The notes below the pieces were generated by a model. It did not search any database and was not told where the DNA came from. It was given only the letters and a program-made list of their open reading frames with translations. 64,000 nucleotides of DNA from Acidovorax sp. FHTAMBA (lineage in GTDB: Bacteria > Pseudomonadota > Gammaproteobacteria > Burkholderiales > Burkholderiaceae_C). Position 1 is the stretch's first letter, and each line of letters starts with the position of its first letter. The stretch covers positions 4,161,501 to 4,225,500 of the forward strand of contig NZ_CP152407.1 in assembly GCF_038958875.1 (NCBI RefSeq). Direction: 5' to 3'. A program made the position numbers and the translations under genes. Positions 50,662 through 59,209 of this stretch are shown here, one piece after another.

Positions 50662-50976
50662 TCACAGCATTGGCGCGAAGGCACTGACCGTGGCCCGGCC
50701 AGGGTTGCCAAGCGGCAGCCTGCCCGAGAGGTGGCCAAGCGGCACCAGCAGGATCCTAAACAGCTGGCCCGCGGCTTCCCGCACGTCACGCTCACGCGCG
50801 GCCAGGGCCAGCATGTACCAATGACTCCGCAGATGAAGCCAGAAGCGCTCTTGGCCAAGCACGTGCGCGGCCTCCAGGACCTTCCACCGGTCAGGTCCTC
50901 GGGATCTCGCCCGCTCCACGAGGTGAGCAAATGCTGCCCCGCGCTGCCGATCGTCTATGGCTGTCAGGTTCGTCAT
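50662..50976 (-). CDS. DUF3703-family protein
   Basis: A 104-residue protein with 'RWKVLEAAHVLGQERFWLHLRSHWYMLALAARERDVREAAGQLFRILLVPLGHLSGRLPLGNPGR' matching the DUF3703 pattern (conserved AH.LGQ, H..H and the GR.P.GN.GR end). Its start overlaps the CDF exporter stop by 4 bp (ATGA), so they are one transcript. DUF3703 genes are often beside metal exporters; the function is unknown. Confidence 0.8.
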   Translation of the reverse strand: MTNLTAIDDRQRGAAFAHLVERARSRGPDRWKVLEAAHVLGQERFWLHLRSHWYMLALAARERDVREAAGQLFRILLVPLGHLSGRLPLGNPGRATVSAFAPML

Positions 50977-52019
50977 TTGAGACTCAGGATGCGCCGGGCA
51001 CCGTTCAAGACGATCAGACCCACCACGGTGCCGATGACCAGATCAGGGTAGTTGGATCCGGTCATGGCCACCAGGAAGCCAGCCAGGATCACGCCCGCAT
51101 TGGCGATCACGTCGTTGGCCGAGAAGATGTAGCTTGCCTTCATGTGCGCACCGGCATCCCGCTTCTTGGATATCAAGACCAGGCAGATGACGTTGGCGAT
51201 CAGGGCCACCAGGCCCATCCCCATCATCAGGCCCGAGACAGGTTCGCTCCCGGCGATGAAGCGTCGAACGACCTCGCTGAGTGCCATGAGCGCAAGCGCC
51301 AGTTGCAACCAGCCCGCCGTGTGAGCCGCACGCGTCTTAAGGGCAGCTGCTCGGCCGACGGCAAACAGGGACAGCCCATACACCGCAGCGTCGGCGAACA
51401 TGTCGAGCGAGTCGGCGATGAGCCCGGTCGATTGAGCGATGAAGCCCATCACGATCTCGATCACGAACATGGCCGCATTGATCGAGAGCAGTATCCATAG
51501 CAGCCTGGCCTCGGCCGCATTGTCAGGCGGGTCGATTTCATCGTCGTCACCCATGACCGCGTCCGATTCCAGCAGCTTGGCGCCCAGACCCAACGGCTCC
51601 AGGCGTTGCAGGACCTGCGCCACCGGAGCGCCATGCACTGCGGTCAGCTTGCGGTTGGCCAAGTCGAAGGACAGGGATTTCACCCCGGGAACGTCTTGCA
51701 GGGCCAACTTGATCATGTTCTCTTCCGATGGGCAATCCATCTTCGGGACATGGAAGGTGCTCTTGAAGCTGCCGGCGGCGCTATCGTCTACCGCGGCCGA
51801 ATGCACCAGCTTCGCGCCCAAGCCCAGCGGTTCGAGACGCTGCAACACCTCGGCGACCGGCGCGCGATGCACGGCCACCAGCTTTCGGCCCGGCAGGTCG
51901 AAGGTGAGCGACTGCACGCCTTCGACGCTTTGCAAGGCCATCTTGATCATGTTCTCCTCGGACGGGCAATCCATCTTCGGAACGGCAAAGGTACTTTCGA
52001 ATTTTGTGGTGGCGCTCAT
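50973..52019 (-). CDS. Cation-diffusion-facilitator exporter with two tandem N-terminal metal domains
   Basis: A 348-residue protein. Residues 8-75 and 84-150 are tandem copies of one HMA-like domain; each starts 'F.VPKMDCPSEENMIK.ALQ' and ends 'LQRLEPLGLGAKL'. The metal motif is CPSEE rather than C-x2-C. Residues about 165-345 are six membrane helices of the CDF type with 'GLIADSLDMFADAAVYGLSLFA' and 'SANDVIANAGVILAGFL' as the transport site. It exports divalent metals such as Cd, Zn or Pb. It is transcribed divergently from cadR. Confidence 0.87.
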   Translation of the reverse strand: MSATTKFESTFAVPKMDCPSEENMIKMALQSVEGVQSLTFDLPGRKLVAVHRAPVAEVLQRLEPLGLGAKLVHSAAVDDSAAGSFKSTFHVPKMDCPSEENMIKLALQDVPGVKSLSFDLANRKLTAVHGAPVAQVLQRLEPLGLGAKLLESDAVMGDDDEIDPPDNAAEARLLWILLSINAAMFVIEIVMGFIAQSTGLIADSLDMFADAAVYGLSLFAVGRAAALKTRAAHTAGWLQLALALMALSEVVRRFIAGSEPVSGLMMGMGLVALIANVICLVLISKKRDAGAHMKASYIFSANDVIANAGVILAGFLVAMTGSNYPDLVIGTVVGLIVLNGARRILSLK

Positions 52020-52040
52020 GGGTATTCCTCGGACTGCATA

Positions 52041-52071
52041 ATTGGAAACCCTCTAGCAACTACAAAGTCAA
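52041..52071 (-). promoter_or_regulatory. MerR-type operator/promoter of the CDF operon
   Basis: Read on the minus strand, -35 TTGACT (52071-52066) is followed by a 19-bp spacer with the dyad TTTGTAGTTGCTAGAGGGT, then TCCAAT as -10. A 19-20 bp spacer with this dyad is the standard layout for CadR/PbrR/ZntR-controlled promoters. Confidence 0.8.
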
Positions 52072-52095
52072 GCCCGCTGCAAGGGCGGCTCATCC

Positions 52096-52533
52096 ATGAA
52101 GATCGGCGACCTGGCCAAGGCCACCAATACGCTTCCCGAAACGGTCCGCTTCTACGAGCGCGAGGGACTGCTGCCGTCCCCCGCCCGGACCGAGGGGAAC
52201 TACCGCAGCTACACGGCTGAGCACGCCCAGCGGCTCGCCTTCATTCGGCACTGCCGCAGCCTGGACATGACGCTGGCTGAGATCCGCACGCTGCTGCACT
52301 TCAAAGACGCTCCTTCCGAGAATTGCGGCGTCGTGGATGAGCTGATTGCAAGTCACATCGAGCAGGTCGTGGTCCGCATCCGGGAGCTGAAGGCGTTGGA
52401 AGCCGAATTGCGCTCACTGCACCGCAGCTGCTCGGTTGGCCGTGCCGCGGTCAACTGCGGCATCCTGGGTGGACTTGAGCGCGCGGCCAAGCAGAATTCA
52501 AAGAATGTGCGCTCGTTACCACTCGGTTCTTGA
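52096..52533 (+). CDS. cadR: Cd(II)/Pb(II)-responsive MerR-family regulator
   Basis: A 145-residue MerR-type activator: N-terminal winged helix ('KIGDLAKATNTLPETVRFYEREGLLP'), coiled coil about 80-110, and metal-binding Cys at C77 ('ENCGVV'), C112 and C121 ('NCGILGGL'). This Cys set fits CadR/PbrR. It activates the divergent CDF promoter when bound by metal. The 3' end overlaps the SRAP gene by 29 bp, unusual for this family. Confidence 0.9.
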   Translation: MKIGDLAKATNTLPETVRFYEREGLLPSPARTEGNYRSYTAEHAQRLAFIRHCRSLDMTLAEIRTLLHFKDAPSENCGVVDELIASHIEQVVVRIRELKALEAELRSLHRSCSVGRAAVNCGILGGLERAAKQNSKNVRSLPLGS

Positions 52534-53212
52534 CGCAGCGCGGCTGCGCGAATTCTTTCGAGCCATCCGCGACAGCGGCTTGGATGTTCTCGATCGAGAT
52601 GTCTTTCCAGGACGCTTTGCGCCCATCGTGAGGCGCCCGCCCGAGCTCGAATCGGGCGACGAGGCGGTTCCTGAGCGCGAGGCCGTTGTCGCGCGGTTCG
52701 GCCTGATCCCTTTCTGGGCCACCGATATGCGCAAGGTGAAGCTGACGTACAACGCCCGCTCCGAAACAGTTGCCACCGCGAGGCCGTTCCAGGCCGCTTG
52801 GAAGAAGGCCCAGCACTGCATTGTCCCGGCTGAGGCCATCTACGAGCCAGACTGGCGCTCGAACGTGCACGTGCCCACACGTATCAGCGCGGCCGACGGC
52901 AGCCCCTTGGCGATCGCCGGGCTATGGAACACTTGGCATTCGCCTGCAGGAGAGCGCGTTCATACCTTCACGCTCATGACGGTCAACGCCGACTCCCATC
53001 CCGTCATGTGCAACTATCACCGCCCAGGCGAAGAGAAGCGTATGGTCGTCCTGCTGGACGAATCCCAGTACGACGCCTGGCTGGACGCGCCCGCCGAAGG
53101 CTCGATGGACTTCATGCAGGCTTGTCCGCCTGAGCGCCTGGCAGCCACCGGCGAGCCGGTCGAGCGAGCGCCGGCTAAGGCCGTTCCTCAAACAGCTTCC
53201 CTATTCGACTAG
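52505..53212 (+). CDS. SRAP/YedK-HMCES-type protein
   Basis: A 235-residue protein starting Met-Cys ('MCARYHS'), where Cys2, after Met removal, forms a thiazolidine link to abasic sites in single-stranded DNA. The conserved 'NARSETVATARPFQAAWKKAQHCIVPAEAIYEP' has the Asn and Glu of the active site, and 'TVNADSHPVMCNYHRPGEEKRMVVLL' the His. The gene overlaps the end of cadR. It probably protects DNA damaged during stress or transfer. Mobile elements often carry this family. Confidence 0.88.
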   Translation: MCARYHSVLDAARLREFFRAIRDSGLDVLDRDVFPGRFAPIVRRPPELESGDEAVPEREAVVARFGLIPFWATDMRKVKLTYNARSETVATARPFQAAWKKAQHCIVPAEAIYEPDWRSNVHVPTRISAADGSPLAIAGLWNTWHSPAGERVHTFTLMTVNADSHPVMCNYHRPGEEKRMVVLLDESQYDAWLDAPAEGSMDFMQACPPERLAATGEPVERAPAKAVPQTASLFD

Positions 53213-53637
53213 CGTGTCGGTGCCCCGGGCACGAAGCTCACGACCTTCGCGTGGCCGGTCGCATGCAGAATCCTGACCTCCTGCCGCAGCGCTTCGTTCA
53301 CCGAGGCCATGGCCTGAAGCTGCTTGCGCAGGTCCAAGTTCTCGGCGCGCAAATCACGGGCAGTCTCCTGTTCGCGTTTGAGCGCCGCCTTGAGGCTGTC
53401 CTCGCTTGCGCCGGGCTCTCGGCCGCTCAGGCGGCGAACCTCCTTCGCGACATCCGGGTAGCGGTTGTGAATCAACGCTGGAGTGACGCCGACCTCGACC
53501 GCTAGGGCTGTGATCGTCGGAACGGCCTCGGCACGCTGCAGGCGTGCCAGAGCCTCCCACAGATCGGCGGTCGTTGTGTCTCGATTGCGCCCGCGAACCT
53601 CTTCGGGCGCCTGGCGTCGGTCCCATCTGGCTTTCAT
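53209..53637 (-). CDS. Small TnpC-like protein of a tyrosine-recombinase triple
   Basis: A 142-residue protein from the ATG at 53637, which overlaps the recombinase stop (53634) by 4 bp. It has a helix-turn-helix-type stretch ('PTITALAVEVGVTPALIHNRYPDVAKEVRRL') and a C-terminal coiled coil ('DSLKAALKREQETARDLRAENLDLRKQLQAMASVNEALRQEV'). This fits the third, accessory gene of Tn554/GIT-type integrase operons (TnpC-like, DUF6262-like). A longer reading frame to 53778 lies over the recombinase gene. Confidence 0.7.
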   Translation of the reverse strand: MKARWDRRQAPEEVRGRNRDTTTADLWEALARLQRAEAVPTITALAVEVGVTPALIHNRYPDVAKEVRRLSGREPGASEDSLKAALKREQETARDLRAENLDLRKQLQAMASVNEALRQEVRILHATGHAKVVSFVPGAPTR

Positions 53638-54531
53638 AGCGGTTCGATCCCCGGCCCCAGCTGCTTCAAGACGTCTTCGACCCGGTGGAGGTCTCGTTGC
53701 ACGCGCTGGACCGCTGCCGGTCCCAACTCGCGGGCCTCCACTTGGAGCTCCAGTTGGTGGGCGTGTATTGCCTGCCACGCGATCCGCTGGGAACTGTCGA
53801 TCACAGAGTCATTGCAGGCGCCGCACCGCCACGGCTCATACAGACCGGCCCCGCCACAGCCATCATCCTGGGCCAAGCAGTACGAATGGCCGGTGCTGCG
53901 GATATTGATCCAATCGGCCGTCTCCTCGATGAGAGTTTCGCGGCTAGGGAAGTCGTGGGCCCGCATGCTCACGATTCGCTGGCCGGCGCGCCCCGCCAGG
54001 GGCGTATCCGCGTGGAGCCAGCCTTCGATCAGCTCGACTTTTCGGGCACTGATCTCCGTGAACAGGTCTTCAAACAGCGCGTCATCTTGCATAGGGTTCG
54101 CCGCATACAGCTGCGTCATCTCGATGCTCGAGTGTTTGAACTGCTCCTTGAGGAAGAGGACATTTCCCAGGCGATGCCGCACGAAGGTCCAGGCGTACGC
54201 CCGGCGCAGTTGGTGAGGCGAGAGGCGCCAATCAACGCCGGCGTAGGCGGCAAAGCCTTTCATCCGGCCGGCCCAATGCAGGCCGGACACGGTCCGGATC
54301 TGCGGTGTCGGGCCTGAATTGCTCAGGAACGTTTGCCCAGTCGATGCGCTTGCTGCTGGGGGTCAGGTTCGACTGCTCGAAGTAGGGCCACAGCTCCCAC
54401 ACGTCGTCGCGGTAACGGCTCAGGACTTGGGTGGCGCCGGCCGGGCCCGGCGCAGAGCTGACGACCAGGTCAGCTGGCGCGCCGTCAGGGGCGGTTGCCG
54501 GGGCCATCGATGGTTGTGCGTGGCTAGGCAA
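53634..54531 (-). pseudogene. Tyrosine recombinase with internal deletion
   Basis: The N-terminal part (54531 to about 54300) reads '...VLSRYRDDVWELWPYFEQSNLTPSSKRIDW'. Near 54300 the frame breaks, and the other frame continues with the catalytic C-terminus 'LSPHQLRRAYAWTFVRHRLGNVLFLKEQFKHSSIEMTQLYAAN' (H-x-x-R, late His/Lys and Tyr nucleophile). The first Arg box and the middle of the protein are missing, so it is inactive. It overlaps the first recombinase fragment by 8 bp, as usual for integrase triples. Confidence 0.65.
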
Positions 54532-54796
54532 GTGCGCCTCCCGAGATGCGGTACCGACTCCAGAATTTCAGAGGCTTGCTGCGGGCGGCCTCTCTGGACT
54601 GGGTCACCAGTTCCTCATCGAATTTGTCCATGGTGAACAGGTCAATTTGAGTGCGTATGAGCGTGAAGTATTCAGCCCATTCGCGGGACCTCGTGTTCCT
54701 GCTCTCGGCTTCCAGGAACCAGTAGAAGCTGAAGAGGCGGTGCAGGTCTTCACTGGTGCCGACCACGGTGTAGCTGCGACAGCTGAAGCAGCTCAA
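54524..54796 (-). pseudogene. C-terminal fragment of a first tyrosine recombinase
   Basis: About 90 residues, 'EYFTLIRTQIDLFTMDKFDEELVTQSREAARSKPLKFWSRYRI', which would be the C-terminal end of the first integrase in a three-gene recombinase operon. It is cut at about 54800 by the IS3-family remnant. The assignment rests mainly on gene order and overlap. Confidence 0.45.
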
Positions 54797-54800
54797 GAAA

Positions 54801-54884
54801 TACGAGCAGCGCTGGTACGAGGCACAGCGTAAAAAGGCCGCGTGAATCGTGGGTTAAGAACTACACGAAACAGGGGCAAGGTCA
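54801..54884 (+). mobile_element. IS3-family end, remnant B (empty IS630 site)
   Basis: The sequence encodes the end 'YEQRWYEAQRKKAA' and finishes GGGGCAAGGTCA, as in remnant A. The IS630 element is absent: GTGGGTTAAGAACTACACG runs through a single TA. It joins the IS481 remnant at 54885. Confidence 0.75.
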
Positions 54885-55560
54885 CTCGGGCCTGGACCGG
54901 TGCCTGCGCCGCCATGGGGCGGGCAACCTCAACGCCCTCAAGCCCCAGGAGCCACAGCCTGTGCACAAGGCGTTCAAGAGCTACGAGCCTGGCTATGTGC
55001 ACATGGACGTGAAGTACCTGCCCCAGATGCAGGACGAATCGCAACGGCGCTACCTGTTTGTGGCCATCGACCGGGCCACGCGATGGGTGTTCGTACAACT
55101 CAAGGCCAACAAGACAGCCGCCAGTGCACGGGCCTTTCTGAGGGCATTGCACAAGGCCTGTCCGATCAGGATCACCAAGCTGCTGACCGACAACGGCAAG
55201 GAGTTCACGGACCGCCTGTTTGCCAGCAGGGAGCGCGAGCCCAGCGGCAACCATGAGTTCGACCAGTTGTGCCAAGAACTGAGTATCGAACACCGGTTGA
55301 CCAAGCCCAGAACACCGAGAACCAATGGCATGGTCGAACGATTCAATGGCCGCATTGCCGATGTGCTCAAGACCCACCGGTTCAACAGCCGCGAGGACAT
55401 GGAGCAGACCTTGCTGCGCTATGTGGTTTTGTACAACCACCAGCTGCCGCAGTCAGCACTCAAGAGCAAGACGCCGATGCAAGCCATGAAGGATTGGTAT
55501 CAGGAGCACCCGCACCTGTTCCACAAGCGACCCTATGATCGTCCGGGATGCGACACATAG
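54885..55560 (+). pseudogene. 5'-truncated IS481-family transposase (third copy)
   Basis: The frame from 54886 ('SGLDRCLRRHGAGNLNALKPQ') continues to the end of the transposase and includes all three catalytic acids. The first 100 or so residues, with the DNA-binding domain, are lost at the junction with the IS3 remnant. It is more diverged from the other two copies than they are from each other. The inverted repeat ends at 55555, and the stop TAG at 55558-55560 is again supplied by flanking DNA. Confidence 0.85.
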
Positions 55561-55931
55561 CAGTTTATGTTGGTTGCATCACAGCCCATTCATCCGATTC
55601 AAGATGGGTTGGCCGGACGCATACAGTTGATGGAGATGCGGTCTCCGAACTGAATGGTAAATCGGGTCAGGGCAGCTTTCCAATCCCGGATGGGCATGGT
55701 GAACCGCCCCGGGGCGGTTCACACCCACCGGGCTACTCATAACGGCGCACTGTGCATAACGACTCAAAACGGTCGCTCAAACGAATAAAAATTCAGGGGA
55801 CTTCTCGGTCAGATTTCCGCAGATTGCCGCCGAAACACCGTTGCACCTGCCAATGGGCTTCGGTTCGAGGCTCGACGGCGTCTAGATCAACCGGGTCGAT
55901 TCACCATAGAGCGTAGGGCGGCACTTCAATG
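55561..55931. other. Gene-free region with a perfect palindrome
   Basis: No gene is seen. A 22-bp perfect palindrome (55700-55721; TGAACCGCCCC followed by its exact complement) stands out. TGAACCGCCCC is the type of sequence at some IS3-family ends, so the palindrome could be two abutted ends. Confidence 0.5.
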
Positions 55932-56984
55932 TCAATATCTTGTTGAGTGCCACGCGACCCCGTTTTCGTCCATCGTGACTTCTATGGTGGCCTGTGCGAT
56001 GAGAAAGTTTATGCAAGCAACTGCCTCACCTGTTGCCAGGCTCAGTTGCTGCGCATCCTGTTCTCCGATGGAGCGATGAAAGAGTGCAGCGAACGTATCG
56101 ATGATCCGTTGAGGCCCGGTAGTCAATGTCTGACGTAACCGATTCAGTGCACTATTTTGGCCTGACCTGAGCGAGTCAAGGCGTTCATGCAGTCCATAAA
56201 AGGGCTCGTTGTGAGAGGGGAGTACCAACACATCGTTGGGAACATCCCTCATTAGTTTGTCGAGCCCTTCGTACCACTCCTTCAGCGGATTGGCCTGTGG
56301 CTCGCTGGCGAACACCGAAACATTCGACGAAATCTTCGGTAGCACCTGGTCGCCGGAGATCAGCAGTTTCAAGTCGGGGCAGTACAGAGAGGCATGTTCT
56401 GGTGAGTGGCCGCCGGTGGTGATGATCCGCCAGCCATATTTACCCAACTGGACGTGGTCGCCGTCCTGCAACCGTCGGTAGCTGTCAGGCAGAGCGTGGA
56501 TATGTTTACCAAAGCTGCCGAAGCGACTGCGGTAGCTTTCAATGGCTGCCTCCGACCAGCCGGCGCATCTATTGAAGAGCACGCCGTCGGGCGGGGCTTC
56601 GCGGTTCGTGTCGGCATGCATCACGCGGCAGGTCAGGTACTCCAGCCGGCTCATGTGCAGCGGCACACCAAAGCGACGCGTGAACCAACCAGCCAAGCCG
56701 ATGTGGTCTGGGTGCATGTGTGTGGCGAAAACGCCTTGGAGTGGCCGTGCCAGCGGCCCGTGCGCCATGAGGGCCAGCCAGTCGGCCACGGTGTCGGGGT
56801 TATTCAGGCCGGTATCTACCAGCACCCAGCCATCATGGGTATCTATGGCCCATACATTGATGTGGTCGAGTCGGAATGGCATCGACAGTCGGATCCAGCG
56901 TACGCCCGGGGCGATCTCGACCCAGTGTCGTGACGATGGTGGCTTGAATGGATAAATAAGTGGATTGGCTGCGAGTTCAATCAT
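55932..56984 (-). CDS. MBL-fold metallo-hydrolase
   Basis: A 350-residue metallo-beta-lactamase-fold enzyme. Zinc-site motif 'ATHMHPDHIGLAGWF' (HxHxDH), plus 'TTGGHSPEHASLY' (His), 'LLISGDQVLP' (Asp) and 'LVLPSHNEPF' (His). The C-terminus carries an extra helical domain of about 90 residues. Enzymes of this group hydrolyse thioesters or lactones, and position in an acyl-CoA cluster suggests a thioesterase-like role, unproven. It is on the same strand as the PaaK-like ligase. Confidence 0.85.
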   Translation of the reverse strand: MIELAANPLIYPFKPPSSRHWVEIAPGVRWIRLSMPFRLDHINVWAIDTHDGWVLVDTGLNNPDTVADWLALMAHGPLARPLQGVFATHMHPDHIGLAGWFTRRFGVPLHMSRLEYLTCRVMHADTNREAPPDGVLFNRCAGWSEAAIESYRSRFGSFGKHIHALPDSYRRLQDGDHVQLGKYGWRIITTGGHSPEHASLYCPDLKLLISGDQVLPKISSNVSVFASEPQANPLKEWYEGLDKLMRDVPNDVLVLPSHNEPFYGLHERLDSLRSGQNSALNRLRQTLTTGPQRIIDTFAALFHRSIGEQDAQQLSLATGEAVACINFLIAQATIEVTMDENGVAWHSTRY

Positions 56985-57053
56985 TGCTATCGTTTCATGA
57001 GGTAAGCGACGGTATAGCCACTAGGTGCATCAGACCAATGGCTTTTTAGAATT

Positions 57054-58277
57054 TCACTGCTTGTTGTCAACCAGCAAGGGTGCGTCAATGGGCATATCTT
57101 CTTGGATTACCCACTCGACTGAGTCGAGCCTCAGGCGGGTCAATTGCCTGAACACTTCGATCAAATCGCTTTGCGTGGCGTAGTGAGAAGCCCCTGGCGT
57201 TAGCACCGCGCGCAAGGTTGCAGTTTCCCGATGCTGCTTTTTTTCAACGATGATCTGGGCACGTTCTATAGCCGGGATCCGGATGATCAGCTCTTCCACG
57301 TTGCGTGGATAGATGAAAATTTCGCGTACTTTGACACCTTGGCCCACTCGGCCTTGCAACAAACTGATTCGTTCGACGAGACCATCCGGGGAATGGGCCA
57401 GCGCTTGCGCCACATCGCCTGTGCCAAAGCGGACCAGAGGCCAACCGCTGTCCAGCGTGGTGACCACTATCTGGCCGGGTTCGCCCGGCGGAAGGGGTGC
57501 GCCGGTGTGCGGGTCGCAGATCTGGACGAGCCGGTCAGGCTGGACCGTGTAGCCCAGTTGTCCTAGTTCCTCGTAAGCAATCAGCCCGAAGTCGCCGGTG
57601 GCATAAGCCGAGAACGTGCGGATTGCGTATTTCTGCTCCAATGCGCGGCGCTTGCCCATCCAGTCACCCAGTTCGCCGCCCAGCATTGCGGAGCGGACCT
57701 TCCATTGAGAAGGCAGGTCGTAGCCCATGCGCTCAAGCGTTTCGACCAAGGTCACGAAGAAGGAGGTGGAGGAGCAAATGCAGGTGATGCCCAGTTCCAT
57801 GATGAGCTGCGCTTGTTGCTCGGCGCCGCCGGGCCCGCAGGGAATGAGCGTCGCCCCGGTGGCAGCAATGCCCGCATCTAGCAATAGGCCGGCTGGAACA
57901 AGATGGTAGGACCAGGTGTTGAGTACACGGTCACCGGGGCCGATTCCCGCCTGCCTGAACACATGCGAGAAGCCCTTGCCAGTGTCTTCGTCGAAAGAAT
58001 GGGGTTCATAGACGGGGCCTGGGGAGACATAAATGCGGCGGATAGATGTGTCGTCGGCAGCGAGAAACCCACCGAATGGCGGTGACTGGCGCTGCTTATC
58101 AAGCAGTGAATCCTTACTTGTGACGGCGAGCCGTGCAAGGTCGGCAGGGCCTTGGAGATCCTGCGGCGTCATCATTGCAAGCTGATAGACCGCGCGGATG
58201 GCCGGGGCGCGGTCGTAGGCGAATTGCTGCGAAGCACGCAGTAGTCTGAATCGATCGGTGGTGGGTAACGTATGCAT
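57054..58277 (-). CDS. PaaK-like acyl-CoA ligase
   Basis: A 407-residue AMP-forming ligase of the phenylacetate-CoA-ligase branch. Features: 'RIYVSPGPVYEPHSF', 'SSTSFFVTLVETLERMGYD', 'SAYATGDFGLIAYE' (adenylate-binding region) and 'LQGRVGQGVKVREIFIYPRNVEELI', where the hinge and the C-terminal small domain begin. The usual P-loop SSGTTG is replaced by 'VSPGPV', which may affect catalysis. The substrate is unknown; an aromatic or cyclic acid is plausible from its neighbours. Confidence 0.8.
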   Translation of the reverse strand: MHTLPTTDRFRLLRASQQFAYDRAPAIRAVYQLAMMTPQDLQGPADLARLAVTSKDSLLDKQRQSPPFGGFLAADDTSIRRIYVSPGPVYEPHSFDEDTGKGFSHVFRQAGIGPGDRVLNTWSYHLVPAGLLLDAGIAATGATLIPCGPGGAEQQAQLIMELGITCICSSTSFFVTLVETLERMGYDLPSQWKVRSAMLGGELGDWMGKRRALEQKYAIRTFSAYATGDFGLIAYEELGQLGYTVQPDRLVQICDPHTGAPLPPGEPGQIVVTTLDSGWPLVRFGTGDVAQALAHSPDGLVERISLLQGRVGQGVKVREIFIYPRNVEELIIRIPAIERAQIIVEKKQHRETATLRAVLTPGASHYATQSDLIEVFRQLTRLRLDSVEWVIQEDMPIDAPLLVDNKQ

Positions 58278-58289
58278 GGCGTTGCCGTC

Positions 58290-59072
58290 CTAGTGGCCCG
58301 TGAAGCGCGGGGTGCGTTTTTCGTTGAATGCGGCCAGGCCTTCGTGGAGATCGGCGCTGTGGGAATGCACTTCAGAGGCCAGAAGCTCCAATCGCAGGGC
58401 GGTGTCTAGAGGCTGTTGCAAACCATCGTCGACCAGCGTTTTCATGCGGCGCAGGCCAAGGGGGCTCTTCGTGGCAATTTTGTCGGCCACGGCTTGTGCA
58501 ACGCTTTCGAGCTGGTCGTCGTCCACCACTTGGTTGACGAGGCCCGCTTCCACAAGATCTGCCGCGTCCACGAAGTCACCCGTGAAGAGAAGGTACTTGG
58601 CGCGTGTGGGGCCAATGACCCGCGGCAGGCGCACCGACCCCCCCCCTCCGGGGATCAGGCCGTAGTTGGCATGTGCGTCGCCAATTTTGGCGCTCCTTGC
58701 CGCCAGCACTAGATCACAGCACAGCACCAGTTCGAGCCCGCCCGCCAGAGTTATGCCGTTCAGGGCGGCGATCACGGGTTTTGGAAAGCGGTCAATCCGG
58801 TTCATGGTGGACAGTACGCTGTCCAGAAAGCCACTGGTGCCACTTTCGCCCGCTTGCGTCTTGACGTACTTGAGGTCGGCGCCCGCGCAGAAGGCCCGTC
58901 CAGTGCCCGTCAATACGACGGATATCACGTCTCCGCGGCTCTGTGCTTCGTTGAGTGCGTGGTCTATTCCCCGAAGCACCGCCGGGGTCAGCGAGTTCAT
59001 TGCATCAGGTCGGTTCAGGCGAATCCACATGGTGCCTTTTCGTACGTCTGTAATCACAACCGGTGTCGACAT
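58290..59072 (-). CDS. Enoyl-CoA hydratase/isomerase
   Basis: A 260-residue crotonase-fold enzyme. 'GTGRAFCAGADLKYV' forms the oxyanion hole, 'PVIAALNGITLAGGLELVLCCDLVLAARSAKIGDAHANYGLIPGGGGSVRL' holds the second half and the catalytic region. It should hydrate or isomerise an enoyl-CoA in the pathway. The start at 59072 follows AAGGAACCCCTG; an ATG at 59102 adds ten residues without an RBS. It shares a divergent control region with the CaiB-type gene. Confidence 0.88.
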   Translation of the reverse strand: MSTPVVITDVRKGTMWIRLNRPDAMNSLTPAVLRGIDHALNEAQSRGDVISVVLTGTGRAFCAGADLKYVKTQAGESGTSGFLDSVLSTMNRIDRFPKPVIAALNGITLAGGLELVLCCDLVLAARSAKIGDAHANYGLIPGGGGSVRLPRVIGPTRAKYLLFTGDFVDAADLVEAGLVNQVVDDDQLESVAQAVADKIATKSPLGLRRMKTLVDDGLQQPLDTALRLELLASEVHSHSADLHEGLAAFNEKRTPRFTGH

Positions 59073-59168
59073 CAGGGGTTCCTTGCTGGCTTGCGTGTTC
59101 ATGGATCGATTCTGCTTTTGCCTCTGTTTTGAGGGACATGGGGTTTTCCATTACCCATAGGTTAAAAA

Positions 59169-59186
59169 TTCTACCCTAAAGTAAAA
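59169..59186. promoter_or_regulatory. Palindrome-like operator between two catabolic genes
   Basis: TTCTACCCTAAAGTAAAA matches the perfect palindrome TTTTACTGTACAGTAAAA at 60306 in 14 of 18 positions. It lies in the divergent intergenic region between the enoyl-CoA hydratase and the CaiB-type gene, 23 bp before the latter's start. Confidence 0.6.
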
Positions 59187-59209
59187 CAATTAAACAAATG
59201 GAGTTCTTC

